Positions 8,769 through 16,866 of a stretch of 64,000 bases of DNA are shown piece by piece. The DNA lies in NCBI GenBank assembly GCA_958367245.1, contig CATXEA010000010.1, positions 43,695-107,694 of the forward strand, in the 5' to 3' direction. This DNA comes from an uncultured Blautia sp. GTDB taxonomy: Bacteria > Bacillota > Clostridia > Lachnospirales > Lachnospiraceae. The position numbers and the translations under genes are program-made. Numbering within the stretch: position 1 is the stretch's first letter; every line of letters starts with the position of its first letter. The notes beneath the pieces are model-generated. The model was not told the DNA's origin and ran no database searches. It saw only the letters and a program-made list of their open reading frames with translations.

Positions 8769-8794
8769 GTTACTGTTATTTCATTTGCAGTAAC
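8769..8794 (-). promoter_or_regulatory. Leader hairpin immediately upstream of the sigG ribosome binding site
   Basis: GTTACTG (8769-8775) pairs perfectly with CAGTAAC (8788-8794), flanked by two direct copies of CCGAAGA in the mRNA sense. The stem ends about 10 bases before the AAGGAGG site, close enough to influence ribosome loading. Confidence 0.45.
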
Positions 8795-8901
8795 GTCTTC
8801 GGCTACTAAAGATGATGTGCCGCACTATGGATAAATATACTTTTTCCGGAAAAATATAAAAAATAAAAGCCCTTGACAAATGGGGAAGAATGCGAAGCCA
8901 T

Positions 8902-9156
8902 TTACTCTTTATGCAGGAATTTTTCCTCCTGAATTTCCACAAGAATGATGTCTTCTCCAATCTGGCGGATACACTTCCACGGAATGACAAATTCGCTTTC
9001 TTTCCCAAAGAATCCGAAAAAACGGCAGGGACCGGGAACAACAAGAGCAGTAAGGCAGTTGGATCTGCAGTCAAATTCAACATCAATGGGGCAGCCTAGA
9101 CTCCGGCAGGTGCAGATATTGATGATTTCTTTTTGCTTTAGGTCACAAATACGCAT
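8902..9156 (-). CDS. YlmC/YmxH family sporulation protein
   Basis: 84 residues, PRC-barrel-like fold, with the family pattern MRICDLKQKEIINI...GCPIDVEFD and PGPCRFFGFFGK...IPW. Members are conserved in endospore formers and often sit near sporulation sigma genes; the molecular role is unclear. It lies upstream of sigG on the same strand, 157 bases away. A perfect TTTTTCCGGAAAAA palindrome (8841-8854) lies between them. Confidence 0.85.
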   Translation of the reverse strand: MRICDLKQKEIINICTCRSLGCPIDVEFDCRSNCLTALVVPGPCRFFGFFGKESEFVIPWKCIRQIGEDIILVEIQEEKFLHKE

Positions 9157-9215
9157 AAAAATCTCTTTTTTACAAAATTTATGTGCAAATTAGATAAAAT
9201 ATGCAAGTCCTTTTA

Positions 9216-9245
9216 TTGACACAGTGAAGGAAAATAAAGTATAAT
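9216..9245 (+). promoter_or_regulatory. nrdR promoter
   Basis: TTGACA (9216-9221), an 18-base spacer and TATAAT (9240-9245). The leader has a small GCGC/GCGC hairpin before the ribosome binding site. Confidence 0.75.
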
Positions 9246-9316
9246 TATTACATATAAATTTAAGCTGGCGCAGAGAGATGGTGCGCGGCAAGTTTTGGTG
9301 AAGGGAGGACTCCTTT

Positions 9317-9766
9317 GTGAAATGTCCGTTTTGTAATCAGGATAATACGAGAGTGGTAGATTCAAGACCTGTGGAAGATACGAATTCAATCCGCCGCCGC
9401 CGTCTGTGCGACAACTGTGGAAGGAGATTTACAACTTACGAGAAGGTGGAGACCATACCTCTCACAGTCATTAAGAAAGACCAGAACAGAGAACAGTATA
9501 ATCGTTCCAAGATTCAGACAGGTATTTTGCGCGCCTGCTATAAACGTCCGGTTTCTGTTGAGAAGATTGAGGAGACGCTGGATGCCATTGAAGGTGAAAT
9601 CTTTAATACGGAAGAGAAAGAAATTTCCAGTACGAAGATTGGTGAAATTGTTATGAATCACTTAAAGGATCTGGATGCAGTAGCTTATGTGCGTTTTGCA
9701 TCTGTGTACAGAGAATTTAAGGATGTGAGTACCTTTATGGATGAACTCAAAAAATTTATGAATTAA
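9317..9766 (+). CDS. nrdR: Transcriptional repressor NrdR
   Basis: 149 residues. An N-terminal zinc ribbon (Cys3, Cys6, Cys31, Cys34) with the basic RRRR stretch is followed by an ATP-cone domain (about 46-136; VIKKDQNREQYNRSK). NrdR senses ATP/dATP and represses ribonucleotide reductase genes. The start is GTG at 9317, set by GGGAGGA at 9303-9309 and by the zinc-ribbon N-terminus. It is monocistronic, between its own promoter and a terminator. No nrd gene lies in this window. Confidence 0.95.
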   Translation: MKCPFCNQDNTRVVDSRPVEDTNSIRRRRLCDNCGRRFTTYEKVETIPLTVIKKDQNREQYNRSKIQTGILRACYKRPVSVEKIEETLDAIEGEIFNTEEKEISSTKIGEIVMNHLKDLDAVAYVRFASVYREFKDVSTFMDELKKFMN

Positions 9767-9777
9767 TGAATCAAAAA

Positions 9778-9817
9778 ACTGCCCGAAGGATTAATAAAGT
9801 TAAATCCTTCGGGCAGT
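9778..9817. terminator. Bidirectional terminator between nrdR and gdhA
   Basis: A perfect 15-base-pair stem (9778-9792 with 9803-9817) is preceded by A6 and followed by a T-rich run. It serves both convergent genes. Confidence 0.9.
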
Positions 9818-9844
9818 CATTTTTTGTTTTTGGGAAAGCCGGGA

Positions 9845-11179
9845 TTAAACGATACCCTGAGCTTTCATTGCTTCTACAACTTTCTCAAAACCTGCGATAT
9901 TTGCGCCTACAACATAGTTGTCTTCCATATCGTAGCGTTTGGAAGCGTCGTCAACCTTCTTGAAGATGTCTCTCATAATTGTGTGAAGTTTCTCATCAAC
10001 TTCTTCTGCGCTCCAGGAAAGTCTCATGGAGTTCTGGGTCATCTCAAGGGCGGAAGTAGCTACGCCGCCTGCATTGGCAGCCTTTCCAGGCATGAAAAGT
10101 ACGCCGTTTTCCTGAACATAGTTGGTAGCCTCAAGGGAAGTAGGCATGTTTGCGCCCTCTGCAATATATTTACAGCCGTTTGCAACCAGCGCCTTCGCGC
10201 CGTCCAGATCAAGCTCGTTCTGTGTTGCGCATGGAAGATAAACATCGCACTTGATGTTCCAGATGCCCTTGCCTTCTGTATAAGTTGCGCCTTCTACACG
10301 GTCTGCATATTCTTTGATACGACCGCGTTTTACTTCTTTAATGTCTTTTACGATATCAAGTTTGATTCCTTCCGGATCATGGATGTAGCCGTTGGAGTCG
10401 CACATTGCTACAACCTTGCCGCCAAGCTGTGTGACTTTTTCAACAGCGTAGATAGCTACGTTTCCGGAACCTGTAACGATGACTGTTTTGCCCTCGATGG
10501 AATCGTTGTGTGCTTTCGCCATTTCGTCAAGCATGTAAACAACGCCATATCCGGTAGCTTCTTTACGTACAAGAGAACCGCCGTAGGTTAAGCCCTTACC
10601 GGTAAGAACTCCTTCATAAAGACCTGTGAGTCGTTTGTACTGGCCGTAGAGATAGCCGACTTCACGTGCGCCTACGCCGATATCACCGGCAGGAACGTCC
10701 TGATCAGCGCCGATATATTTGAATAACTCAGTCATAAAGCTCTGGCAGAATGCCATAACTTCTCTGTCAGATTTGCCTTTCGGGTCAAAGTTGGAACCGC
10801 CTTTGCCGCCGCCGATCGGAAGACCTGTCAGTGAGTTTTTGAATGTCTGCTCGAAGCCAAGGAATTTCAGAATGCCCTGGTTTACAGATGGATGGAAGCG
10901 TAAGCCTCCTTTGTAAGGTCCGATCGCGCTGTTGAACTGAACACGGTAGCCTTTATTAATCTGTACGGCGCCGTTGTCGTCCACCCACGGAACACGGAAG
11001 GAGATGATTCTTTCCGGCTCAACCATGCGCTCCAGAATAGAAAGTCTGCGGTATTCTTCTTCGTTTCGGTCAATTACAACTTTCAGGGAATCCAGAACTT
11101 CTTTTACAGCCTGATGGAATTCCGGCTCATTTGGATTCTGTGCAACTACTCTTTCGTATACCTCTTCAGTATAAGACAT
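9845..11179 (-). CDS. gdhA: NADP-type glutamate dehydrogenase
   Basis: 444 residues, the usual size for hexameric bacterial GdhA. The substrate-binding segment PIGGGKGGSNFDPKGKS is present, as is the dinucleotide-binding GSGNVAIYA motif. It interconverts 2-oxoglutarate plus ammonia with glutamate. NADP preference is inferred from similarity to the small biosynthetic type. It is transcribed alone toward nrdR, with a dyad at its -10 region. Confidence 0.95.
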   Translation of the reverse strand: MSYTEEVYERVVAQNPNEPEFHQAVKEVLDSLKVVIDRNEEEYRRLSILERMVEPERIISFRVPWVDDNGAVQINKGYRVQFNSAIGPYKGGLRFHPSVNQGILKFLGFEQTFKNSLTGLPIGGGKGGSNFDPKGKSDREVMAFCQSFMTELFKYIGADQDVPAGDIGVGAREVGYLYGQYKRLTGLYEGVLTGKGLTYGGSLVRKEATGYGVVYMLDEMAKAHNDSIEGKTVIVTGSGNVAIYAVEKVTQLGGKVVAMCDSNGYIHDPEGIKLDIVKDIKEVKRGRIKEYADRVEGATYTEGKGIWNIKCDVYLPCATQNELDLDGAKALVANGCKYIAEGANMPTSLEATNYVQENGVLFMPGKAANAGGVATSALEMTQNSMRLSWSAEEVDEKLHTIMRDIFKKVDDASKRYDMEDNYVVGANIAGFEKVVEAMKAQGIV

Positions 11180-11222
11180 AATATTTCCTCCTCGTCCATC
11201 GTTTTTTATTTTAGACGACGTT

Positions 11223-11239
11223 ATTATACACTAAAGTGT
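11223..11239 (-). promoter_or_regulatory. gdhA -10 region with adjacent dyad
   Basis: On the minus strand TATAAT occupies 11223-11228. It abuts the dyad ACACT-AA-AGTGT (11228-11239), a plausible repressor site. No good -35 is visible. Confidence 0.45.
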
Positions 11240-11353
11240 TAAAAAAGAAAAGAGAGAGATGAAAATTTTTTAAAAAAATAATCGCATGAAAAAAATACAA
11301 AGGAACTACTTGCGAAATTTTGCCAAATGTGAGATTATAATGAGAATTAATAA

Positions 11354-11395
11354 AACTGTTTATAGATTGGATTTACAGATGGTGTATAAACAGTT
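11354..11395 (+). promoter_or_regulatory. Perfect 11-bp inverted repeat upstream of the aminotransferase
   Basis: AACTGTTTATA (11354-11364) is repeated in inverse as TATAAACAGTT (11385-11395). The second copy includes a TATAAA that could serve as an extended -10. It looks like a regulator binding region. Confidence 0.5.
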
Positions 11396-11424
11396 ATTTG
11401 ATAAGGGCGGAAAAGGAGAGAATT

Positions 11425-12642
11425 ATGAGAAAATTTGAAAAATCTTCAAAACTTGATAATGTATTATATGATGTTCGAGGCCCGGTTGTAGATGAAGCGC
11501 ACCGTATGGAAGAGGATGGGATGGAGATTCTCAAGCTGAATATCGGCAATCCCTATCCTTTTGGATTTTCCGCACCGCAAGAGGTAATCCTTGATATGCT
11601 CAGCAATGTGCGTACTTCTCAGGGATATTCTGACTCCAAAGGTATTTTTTCTGCAAGAAAAGCGATTATGCAGTATTCTCAGCTTCGCAATATCCCCAAT
11701 GTGACCATGAACGATATCTATACGGGAAACGGTGTCAGCGAGCTTATCAGTCTCTGTATGCAGGCTCTTTTAAACAACGGAGATGAGATTCTGATTCCGT
11801 CCCCGGATTATCCGCTTTGGACGGCAACTGCGACGCTGGCTGGCGGAAAGGTGGTTCACTATATCTGTGACGAGCAGTCTGAATGGTATCCGGATATGGA
11901 CGATATCCGCAGCAAGATTACGGACAGGACGAAAGCAATTGTTATCATTAATCCCAACAATCCGACAGGCGCTGTTTACCCGAAAGAAGTGCTGGAGCAG
12001 ATTGTGCAGATTGCAAGAGAGCATGAGCTTATTATTTTTTCCGATGAGATTTATGACAGGCTTGTTATGGATGGTTATGAGCATACCTCTATCGCTTCTC
12101 TGGCGCCGGATGTGTTCTGCGTGACATTTTCAGGATTGTCCAAATCACATATGATTGCGGGCTTCCGTATCGGCTGGATGATTTTAAGCGGCGCTAAAAA
12201 CAGGGCGAAGGGCTATATCGAGGGAATTAATATGCTGTCCTCCATGCGCCTTTGCTCCAATGTGCCGGCGCAGTCTATCGTACAGACGGCTCTCGGAGGC
12301 TACCAGAGCGTCAATGAATACATTGTTCCGGGCGGACGGATTTATGAACAGAGAGATTATGTATATAAGGCTCTTACCGATATTCCGGGAATCACGGCAG
12401 TGAAGCCAAAGGCTGCTTTTTATATCTTTCCGAAGCTTGATGTGGAGAAGTTCAATATTGTGGACGATGAGCAGTTCGCTCTTGATTTCCTCCATGAGAA
12501 GCAGGTGCTTCTTGTACCGGGTAAAGGTTTCAACTGGGGACAGCCGGATCATTTCCGCGTTGTTTATCTCCCGAATGTGCGCCAGCTTGAAAAAGCTATC
12601 GGCAAGCTTGGGGACTTTTTAAGTACATACAGACAGAAATAA
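11425..12642 (+). CDS. PLP-dependent class I/II aminotransferase (AlaA/AspAT-like)
   Basis: About 405 residues from ATG 11425, chosen because AAAGGAGAG lies 7 bases upstream; a TTG 27 bases earlier has no such site. It has the fold-type I pattern: NPNNPTGAVY, FSDEIYDRL, and the PLP lysine in SGLSKSHMIAGFRIGW. It most resembles the AlaA group, which makes alanine from pyruvate and glutamate. Its position next to gdhA and citrate synthase suggests a link of nitrogen assimilation to central carbon (inference). Substrate specificity is not certain. Confidence 0.88.
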   Translation: MRKFEKSSKLDNVLYDVRGPVVDEAHRMEEDGMEILKLNIGNPYPFGFSAPQEVILDMLSNVRTSQGYSDSKGIFSARKAIMQYSQLRNIPNVTMNDIYTGNGVSELISLCMQALLNNGDEILIPSPDYPLWTATATLAGGKVVHYICDEQSEWYPDMDDIRSKITDRTKAIVIINPNNPTGAVYPKEVLEQIVQIAREHELIIFSDEIYDRLVMDGYEHTSIASLAPDVFCVTFSGLSKSHMIAGFRIGWMILSGAKNRAKGYIEGINMLSSMRLCSNVPAQSIVQTALGGYQSVNEYIVPGGRIYEQRDYVYKALTDIPGITAVKPKAAFYIFPKLDVEKFNIVDDEQFALDFLHEKQVLLVPGKGFNWGQPDHFRVVYLPNVRQLEKAIGKLGDFLSTYRQK

Positions 12643-12672
12643 ACAGAATATTCCGTAAAAAATTTTCTGTTC

Positions 12673-12711
12673 TGGACAAAAAAAGCCAGATAATGCTATA
12701 ATAGCTATAAT
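12673..12711 (+). promoter_or_regulatory. Citrate synthase promoter with two -10 boxes
   Basis: TGGACA (12673-12678) is followed after 18 bases by TATAAT (12697-12702). A second TATAAT lies at 12706-12711, inside a GCTATAATA direct repeat. Confidence 0.6.
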
Positions 12712-12828
12712 GTGGTAAAAAAATATGATCAGAGATAACTGAAAACCTGAAAAACAGTCACGATCAGAGAATGAAGGAGGAAACATTACTGGTAAAACTG
12801 AGGGGAACTAAAAATCGAAAGGGGAAAC

Positions 12829-14199
12829 ATGAATATGGCAGGATTTAAGACAAAAGTAACACCGCAGGTAGAGCAGCTTACAGAAATTTGCAAGGAGCAC
12901 AGCAGCCTTGACCTCTCCCTGTACGCAAAGTATGATGTAAAAAGAGGACTTCGTGACGTTAACGGTAAGGGTGTGCTTGCCGGTCTGACACAGATATCCA
13001 ACGTACAGGCGACGAAGGTTGTAGACGGGAAGGAAGTTCCCTGCGCAGGAAGTCTTTTTTACAGAGGATATAATATTAAGGATCTGACAAGGGGCTTTCT
13101 TACAGACGGCAGATTCGGATTCGAAGAGGTGGCATATCTTCTTCTGTTCGGTGTGCTTCCAAATGAGGAACAGCTTAAAGAATTCAGCAAGATACTCTGT
13201 GATCAGAGATCCCTGCCTACGAATTTTGTACGAGACGTTGTGATGAAAGCGCCAAGCAAGGATATTATGAATGCGCTGGCAAGGAGTGTGCTTACTCTTT
13301 ATTCTTATGACGATAATCCGGATGACATCTCTCTTCCGAATGTTATGAGACAGTGCCTGAACCTGATCAGCGTATTTCCTCTTTTGTCCGTATATGGCTA
13401 TCAGGCGTATAATCACTATGTAAAGGGAAAGAGCCTTTATATCCATCTTCCGCAGAAGGGGCTTTCCACTGCTGAGAATATTCTGAGGATTTTAAGACCG
13501 GATAAGAAATATACGGAACTTGAAGCAAAAATCCTTGATATTGCTCTGATTTTACACATGGAGCATGGCGGCGGTAACAACTCCACCTTTACCACTCACG
13601 TAGTATCTTCCTCAGGAACAGATACTTATTCTGCAATTGCAGCAGCTCTGGGTTCCCTGAAAGGACCGAAGCACGGCGGTGCCAATATTAAGGTTGTCAG
13701 CATGTTCAAGGATATGAAGAAACATATCAAAGACTGGACAGATGAGGATGAGGTAAGAGCTTACTTAAAGAAACTCCTGCATAAAGAAGCCTTTGACAGA
13801 AGAGGTCTTATCTATGGTATGGGACATGCGATTTATTCTGTATCAGACCCTCGTGCGGAAGTTCTGAAAGGTTTCGTGGAGAAGCTTGCCAAAGAAAAAG
13901 GCAGAATGAAGGATTACAACCTTTATGCAATGGTAGAGCGTCTGGCTCCGGAAGTAATTGCGGAGGAACGCAGAATGTATAAAGGCGTCAGCGCAAACGT
14001 AGACTTCTACAGCGGTTTCGTATACAGTATGTTAGATCTTCCTCTGGAGCTTTACACTCCGATGTTTGCAGTTGCCCGTATCGTAGGATGGAGCGCACAC
14101 CGTATGGAAGAGCTGATCAATACAGACAAAATTATACGTCCTGCATATAAGACTGTGCTTCCGGAAGCATCCTACGTACCGCTTCATGATCGTAAATAA
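12829..14199 (+). CDS. Citrate/2-methylcitrate synthase
   Basis: 456 residues. The catalytic His regions are HGGGNNSTFTTHVVSS and GMGHAIYSVSDPRAE. It condenses acetyl-CoA with oxaloacetate, feeding 2-oxoglutarate and glutamate synthesis in an anaerobe with an incomplete TCA cycle. It is longer at the N-terminus than the E. coli type, as is common in Clostridia. ATG 12829 follows AAAGGGGA; an in-frame ATG two codons later is an alternative. A second strong site (AAGGAGG near 12776) has no ATG/GTG/TTG after it. Confidence 0.92.
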   Translation: MNMAGFKTKVTPQVEQLTEICKEHSSLDLSLYAKYDVKRGLRDVNGKGVLAGLTQISNVQATKVVDGKEVPCAGSLFYRGYNIKDLTRGFLTDGRFGFEEVAYLLLFGVLPNEEQLKEFSKILCDQRSLPTNFVRDVVMKAPSKDIMNALARSVLTLYSYDDNPDDISLPNVMRQCLNLISVFPLLSVYGYQAYNHYVKGKSLYIHLPQKGLSTAENILRILRPDKKYTELEAKILDIALILHMEHGGGNNSTFTTHVVSSSGTDTYSAIAAALGSLKGPKHGGANIKVVSMFKDMKKHIKDWTDEDEVRAYLKKLLHKEAFDRRGLIYGMGHAIYSVSDPRAEVLKGFVEKLAKEKGRMKDYNLYAMVERLAPEVIAEERRMYKGVSANVDFYSGFVYSMLDLPLELYTPMFAVARIVGWSAHRMEELINTDKIIRPAYKTVLPEASYVPLHDRK

Positions 14200-14223
14200 A
14201 AGACAGCAGGTGAGAAGGGAACG

Positions 14224-15090
14224 GTGGAAATGACAGCTAAGAATGGAACAGCCCTGATTCTGGAAGGCGGGGGAAACCGTGGAGTGTTTACTTCAGGCGT
14301 CCTTGACTGCCTGATGGAACACCAGATAAAATTTCCTTATGTTGTAGGCGTTTCAGCAGGCGCCTGCAACGCTGTGGATTATGTGTCCTGGCAGCCGGGA
14401 AGAACGAAAAACTGTATGATTCTGGAAGATAAGGAGAACCGCTATATCAGTCTGGGGCAGACGATCCGAAATAAGAGTCTGTTTGATATGGATATGATTT
14501 TTGAGCGTTTTCCGAAAGAAATCTTCCCGTTTGATTTTGATACTTTTTTTCAGTCTGATATCCGCTGTCAGATGGTTGTGACAGACTGTATTACCGGAAA
14601 AGCCAGATACATGGAAGAAAAAAAGGACAGCGACCGGCTTATGAATATCTGCCGCGCATCCTCCAGTATTCCGGCTGCATGTCCTATGGTTATGCTGGAC
14701 GGACGACCGTATCTGGATGGAGGCGTGTCGGATTCCATTCCCATCTTTCATGCAATGAAGCTTGGTTATCAGAAGGATGTGGTGGTGCTTACCAGAAATC
14801 TGGGCTATCGTAAGACGAAGCCGGGTAAGAGCGCTGCGTTTTACAGCGCGGCATTTAAGAAGTATCCGAATCTTGTCAGGAGCCTTCTAAATCGGTATAA
14901 GGTTTACAACCGCACGCTTGACCTGGTGGAAAAGTGGGAGCGGGAAGGACATATTTTTGTCATAAGACCGGTATCGAAGCCGATATCCAGAACAGAACAG
15001 GACAAAGAGGCTCTGACTGCTTTTTATCAGGAGGGATATGATCTGATGGAGAAAAGGCTCGAAGAGCTGCAGGCATATCTTTTATCCTGA
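14224..15090 (+). CDS. Patatin-like phospholipase family protein
   Basis: 288 residues with the patatin hallmarks: oxyanion-hole GGGNRGVFTSG (about 16-26), nucleophile motif GVSAGACNA, and the aspartate motif DGGVSDSIP. It is a predicted serine acyl hydrolase of the YjjU type acting on lipids, cytosolic or membrane-associated, with unknown substrate. GTG 14224 and ATG 14230 are both possible behind AGAAGGGA. It lies 24 bases after the citrate synthase gene, so it may be co-transcribed. Confidence 0.87.
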   Translation: MEMTAKNGTALILEGGGNRGVFTSGVLDCLMEHQIKFPYVVGVSAGACNAVDYVSWQPGRTKNCMILEDKENRYISLGQTIRNKSLFDMDMIFERFPKEIFPFDFDTFFQSDIRCQMVVTDCITGKARYMEEKKDSDRLMNICRASSSIPAACPMVMLDGRPYLDGGVSDSIPIFHAMKLGYQKDVVVLTRNLGYRKTKPGKSAAFYSAAFKKYPNLVRSLLNRYKVYNRTLDLVEKWEREGHIFVIRPVSKPISRTEQDKEALTAFYQEGYDLMEKRLEELQAYLLS

Positions 15091-15126
15091 TGAAAAAGAA
15101 TAAAAGAAACAAAGGAAAACGCAGGG

Positions 15127-15636
15127 ATGTTTAAATGTTTTTTTCCGGATGAATATCTGGATTCAACGTATGAGATTGATTTTGACAAACTGTATGCGCA
15201 GGGCTACAGGGGACTGCTTTTTGACATAGACAATACGCTTGTCCCCCACGGAGCGCCGGCAGATGAGCGCGCCTGCGCCCTGTTTGCCCATCTGAAGGAA
15301 CTGGGCTTTAAAAGCTGCTTTTTATCAAACAACCAGATTGAGAGAGTTTCTTCTTTTAACGATGTGATCGGAGAGCAGTTTATTGAAAATGCACATAAGC
15401 CCTCTGTGAAAAATTACAGAAAGGCTATGGAAATGCTGGGCACGGATACCGGCAATACAATTTTCATTGGCGATCAGCTTTTTACCGACATTTACGGAGC
15501 GAAGCGGGCGGGAATCCGAAATATTCTGGTGAAGCCCATTCATCCGAAAGAGGAAATCCAGATTGTGCTGAAACGGTATCTGGAGAAGATTGTATTATAT
15601 TTTTACCGTAAAGATAAAGAGGAGGGGAATTTATGA
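15127..15636 (+). CDS. YqeG family HAD phosphatase
   Basis: 169 residues. HAD motif FDIDNTLVPHG near residues 32-42 and FIGDQLFTDIYGAKRAG toward the C-terminus match the YqeG (HAD-IIIA) family. In Firmicutes yqeG usually neighbours aroE or other shikimate genes. Here it overlaps the shikimate kinase start by 4 bases, which fits that linkage. The physiological substrate is not established. Confidence 0.9.
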   Translation: MFKCFFPDEYLDSTYEIDFDKLYAQGYRGLLFDIDNTLVPHGAPADERACALFAHLKELGFKSCFLSNNQIERVSSFNDVIGEQFIENAHKPSVKNYRKAMEMLGTDTGNTIFIGDQLFTDIYGAKRAGIRNILVKPIHPKEEIQIVLKRYLEKIVLYFYRKDKEEGNL

Positions 15637-16154
15637 GCCATATTGTTATTATAGGGTTTATGGGTTCTGGCAAGACACGCGTAGGCAAAAGATTGTCCAA
15701 GGATTTGAATATTCCGTTTATTGACGTTGACAGAGTGATTGTAAAGAAGATGAACCTGTCTGTGAAAGAGATTTTCGACAGATTCGGAGAGCCTTTTTAC
15801 CGCGCTCTCGAGACGACAGTTATAAAAGCTCTGATTGACGATCCGGAGCAGAAAATTATTTCTCTTGGGGCAGGGATTCCAATGCAGGAGCAGAACGACA
15901 AATATATCAAAAAGCTTGGTACGGTTGTTTATCTGAAGGGGTCTTATGCTACTTTAAAGAAGCGTCTGGAAAATTCCGGCGGAGATCCTCTGATTGACGG
16001 AGACGACAGAGATGAAAAAATCAAGAAGCTTCTGAAACAGAGAGATCCGGTTTACACAAAGTATGCGGATATTGAAATTATCACAGGCGACAAGACATTT
16101 GACGCCCTGATTGAAGAATTGGAAGAAAAATTAAGCCCTATTGTAAAAAAATAG
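15633..16154 (+). CDS. aroK: Shikimate kinase
   Basis: 173 residues, usual length. The Walker A motif GFMGSGKTRVGK lies at 8-19, and the DVDRVI and GEPFYRALE segments bind shikimate. It phosphorylates shikimate in the chorismate pathway. It is translationally coupled to yqeG through ATGA. It lacks part of the usual GGG motif (here SLGAGIPM), so its efficiency may differ. Confidence 0.9.
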   Translation: MSHIVIIGFMGSGKTRVGKRLSKDLNIPFIDVDRVIVKKMNLSVKEIFDRFGEPFYRALETTVIKALIDDPEQKIISLGAGIPMQEQNDKYIKKLGTVVYLKGSYATLKKRLENSGGDPLIDGDDRDEKIKKLLKQRDPVYTKYADIEIITGDKTFDALIEELEEKLSPIVKK

Positions 16155-16183
16155 TTGAAAAAAAGCTTCAGTTATTATAAAAT
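16155..16183 (+). promoter_or_regulatory. efp promoter
   Basis: TTGAAA (16155-16160), 17-base spacer, TAAAAT (16178-16183). It begins directly at the aroK stop. Confidence 0.7.
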
Positions 16184-16223
16184 GGTTCGTAGTGAAGTGT
16201 ACAATTAAGGAGGAAATATAATT

Positions 16224-16781
16224 ATGATTTCAGCAGGTGATTTCAAAAACGGTATCACACTTGAAATTGACGGCAACGTATGTCAGATTGTTGAATTTCA
16301 GCATGTTAAACCTGGTAAAGGCGCTGCCTTCGTAAGAACAAAATACAAAAACATCATTACAGGATCTGTGTTAGAGAAATCTTTCCGTCCTACTGAGAAA
16401 TTCCCGGCAGCTCGTATTGAGCGCGTTGATATGCAGTATCTGTATAACGATGGCGATTTATACTACTTCATGAATGTAGAAACATATGACCAGGTTGGTC
16501 TTACTGCAGATCAGGTTGGCGATTCTCTGAAATTTGTTAAAGAGAATGAGATGGTTAAGATTTGTTCTCATAATGGAAACGTATTTGCTATTGAGCCGCC
16601 TCTGTTCGTTGAACTTGAGGTTACTGAGACAGAACCGGGCTTTGCAGGAAATACTGCTCAGGGCGCTACGAAGCCTGCTACTGTTGAGACAGGAGCTCAG
16701 GTACAGGTTCCGCTGTTCGTAAACCAGGGAGATAAACTTAAAATTGATACAAGAACAGGAGAATATCTCTCTAGAGTATAA
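16224..16781 (+). CDS. efp: Elongation factor P
   Basis: 185 residues with the three-domain EF-P layout: N-terminal KOW-like domain (MISAGDFKNGITLEIDG), the loop tip HVKPGKGAAF that carries the modifiable Lys, and a C-terminal OB domain ending in DTRTGEYLSRV. It relieves ribosome stalling at polyproline. AAGGAGG lies upstream. It has its own promoter and terminator. Confidence 0.97.
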   Translation: MISAGDFKNGITLEIDGNVCQIVEFQHVKPGKGAAFVRTKYKNIITGSVLEKSFRPTEKFPAARIERVDMQYLYNDGDLYYFMNVETYDQVGLTADQVGDSLKFVKENEMVKICSHNGNVFAIEPPLFVELEVTETEPGFAGNTAQGATKPATVETGAQVQVPLFVNQGDKLKIDTRTGEYLSRV

Positions 16782-16798
16782 TGCTTTCGTAAGCAGGG

Positions 16799-16826
16799 GC
16801 CCGCAGACATTTGTTTGCGGGCTTTT
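16799..16826 (+). terminator. efp terminator
   Basis: GCCCGCA (16799-16805) pairs with TGCGGGC (16816-16822), followed by TTTT. Confidence 0.85.
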
Positions 16827-16866
16827 ATCTCAATATGAGACATAATTCTTTCAGGAGGAAGAAGAA

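Noticed and set aside
12770..12828. Short leader peptide behind the AAGGAGG upstream of citrate synthase
   Set aside because: Only an ATT codon is correctly spaced from this site, and the frame of nine codons has no bias suggesting attenuation.
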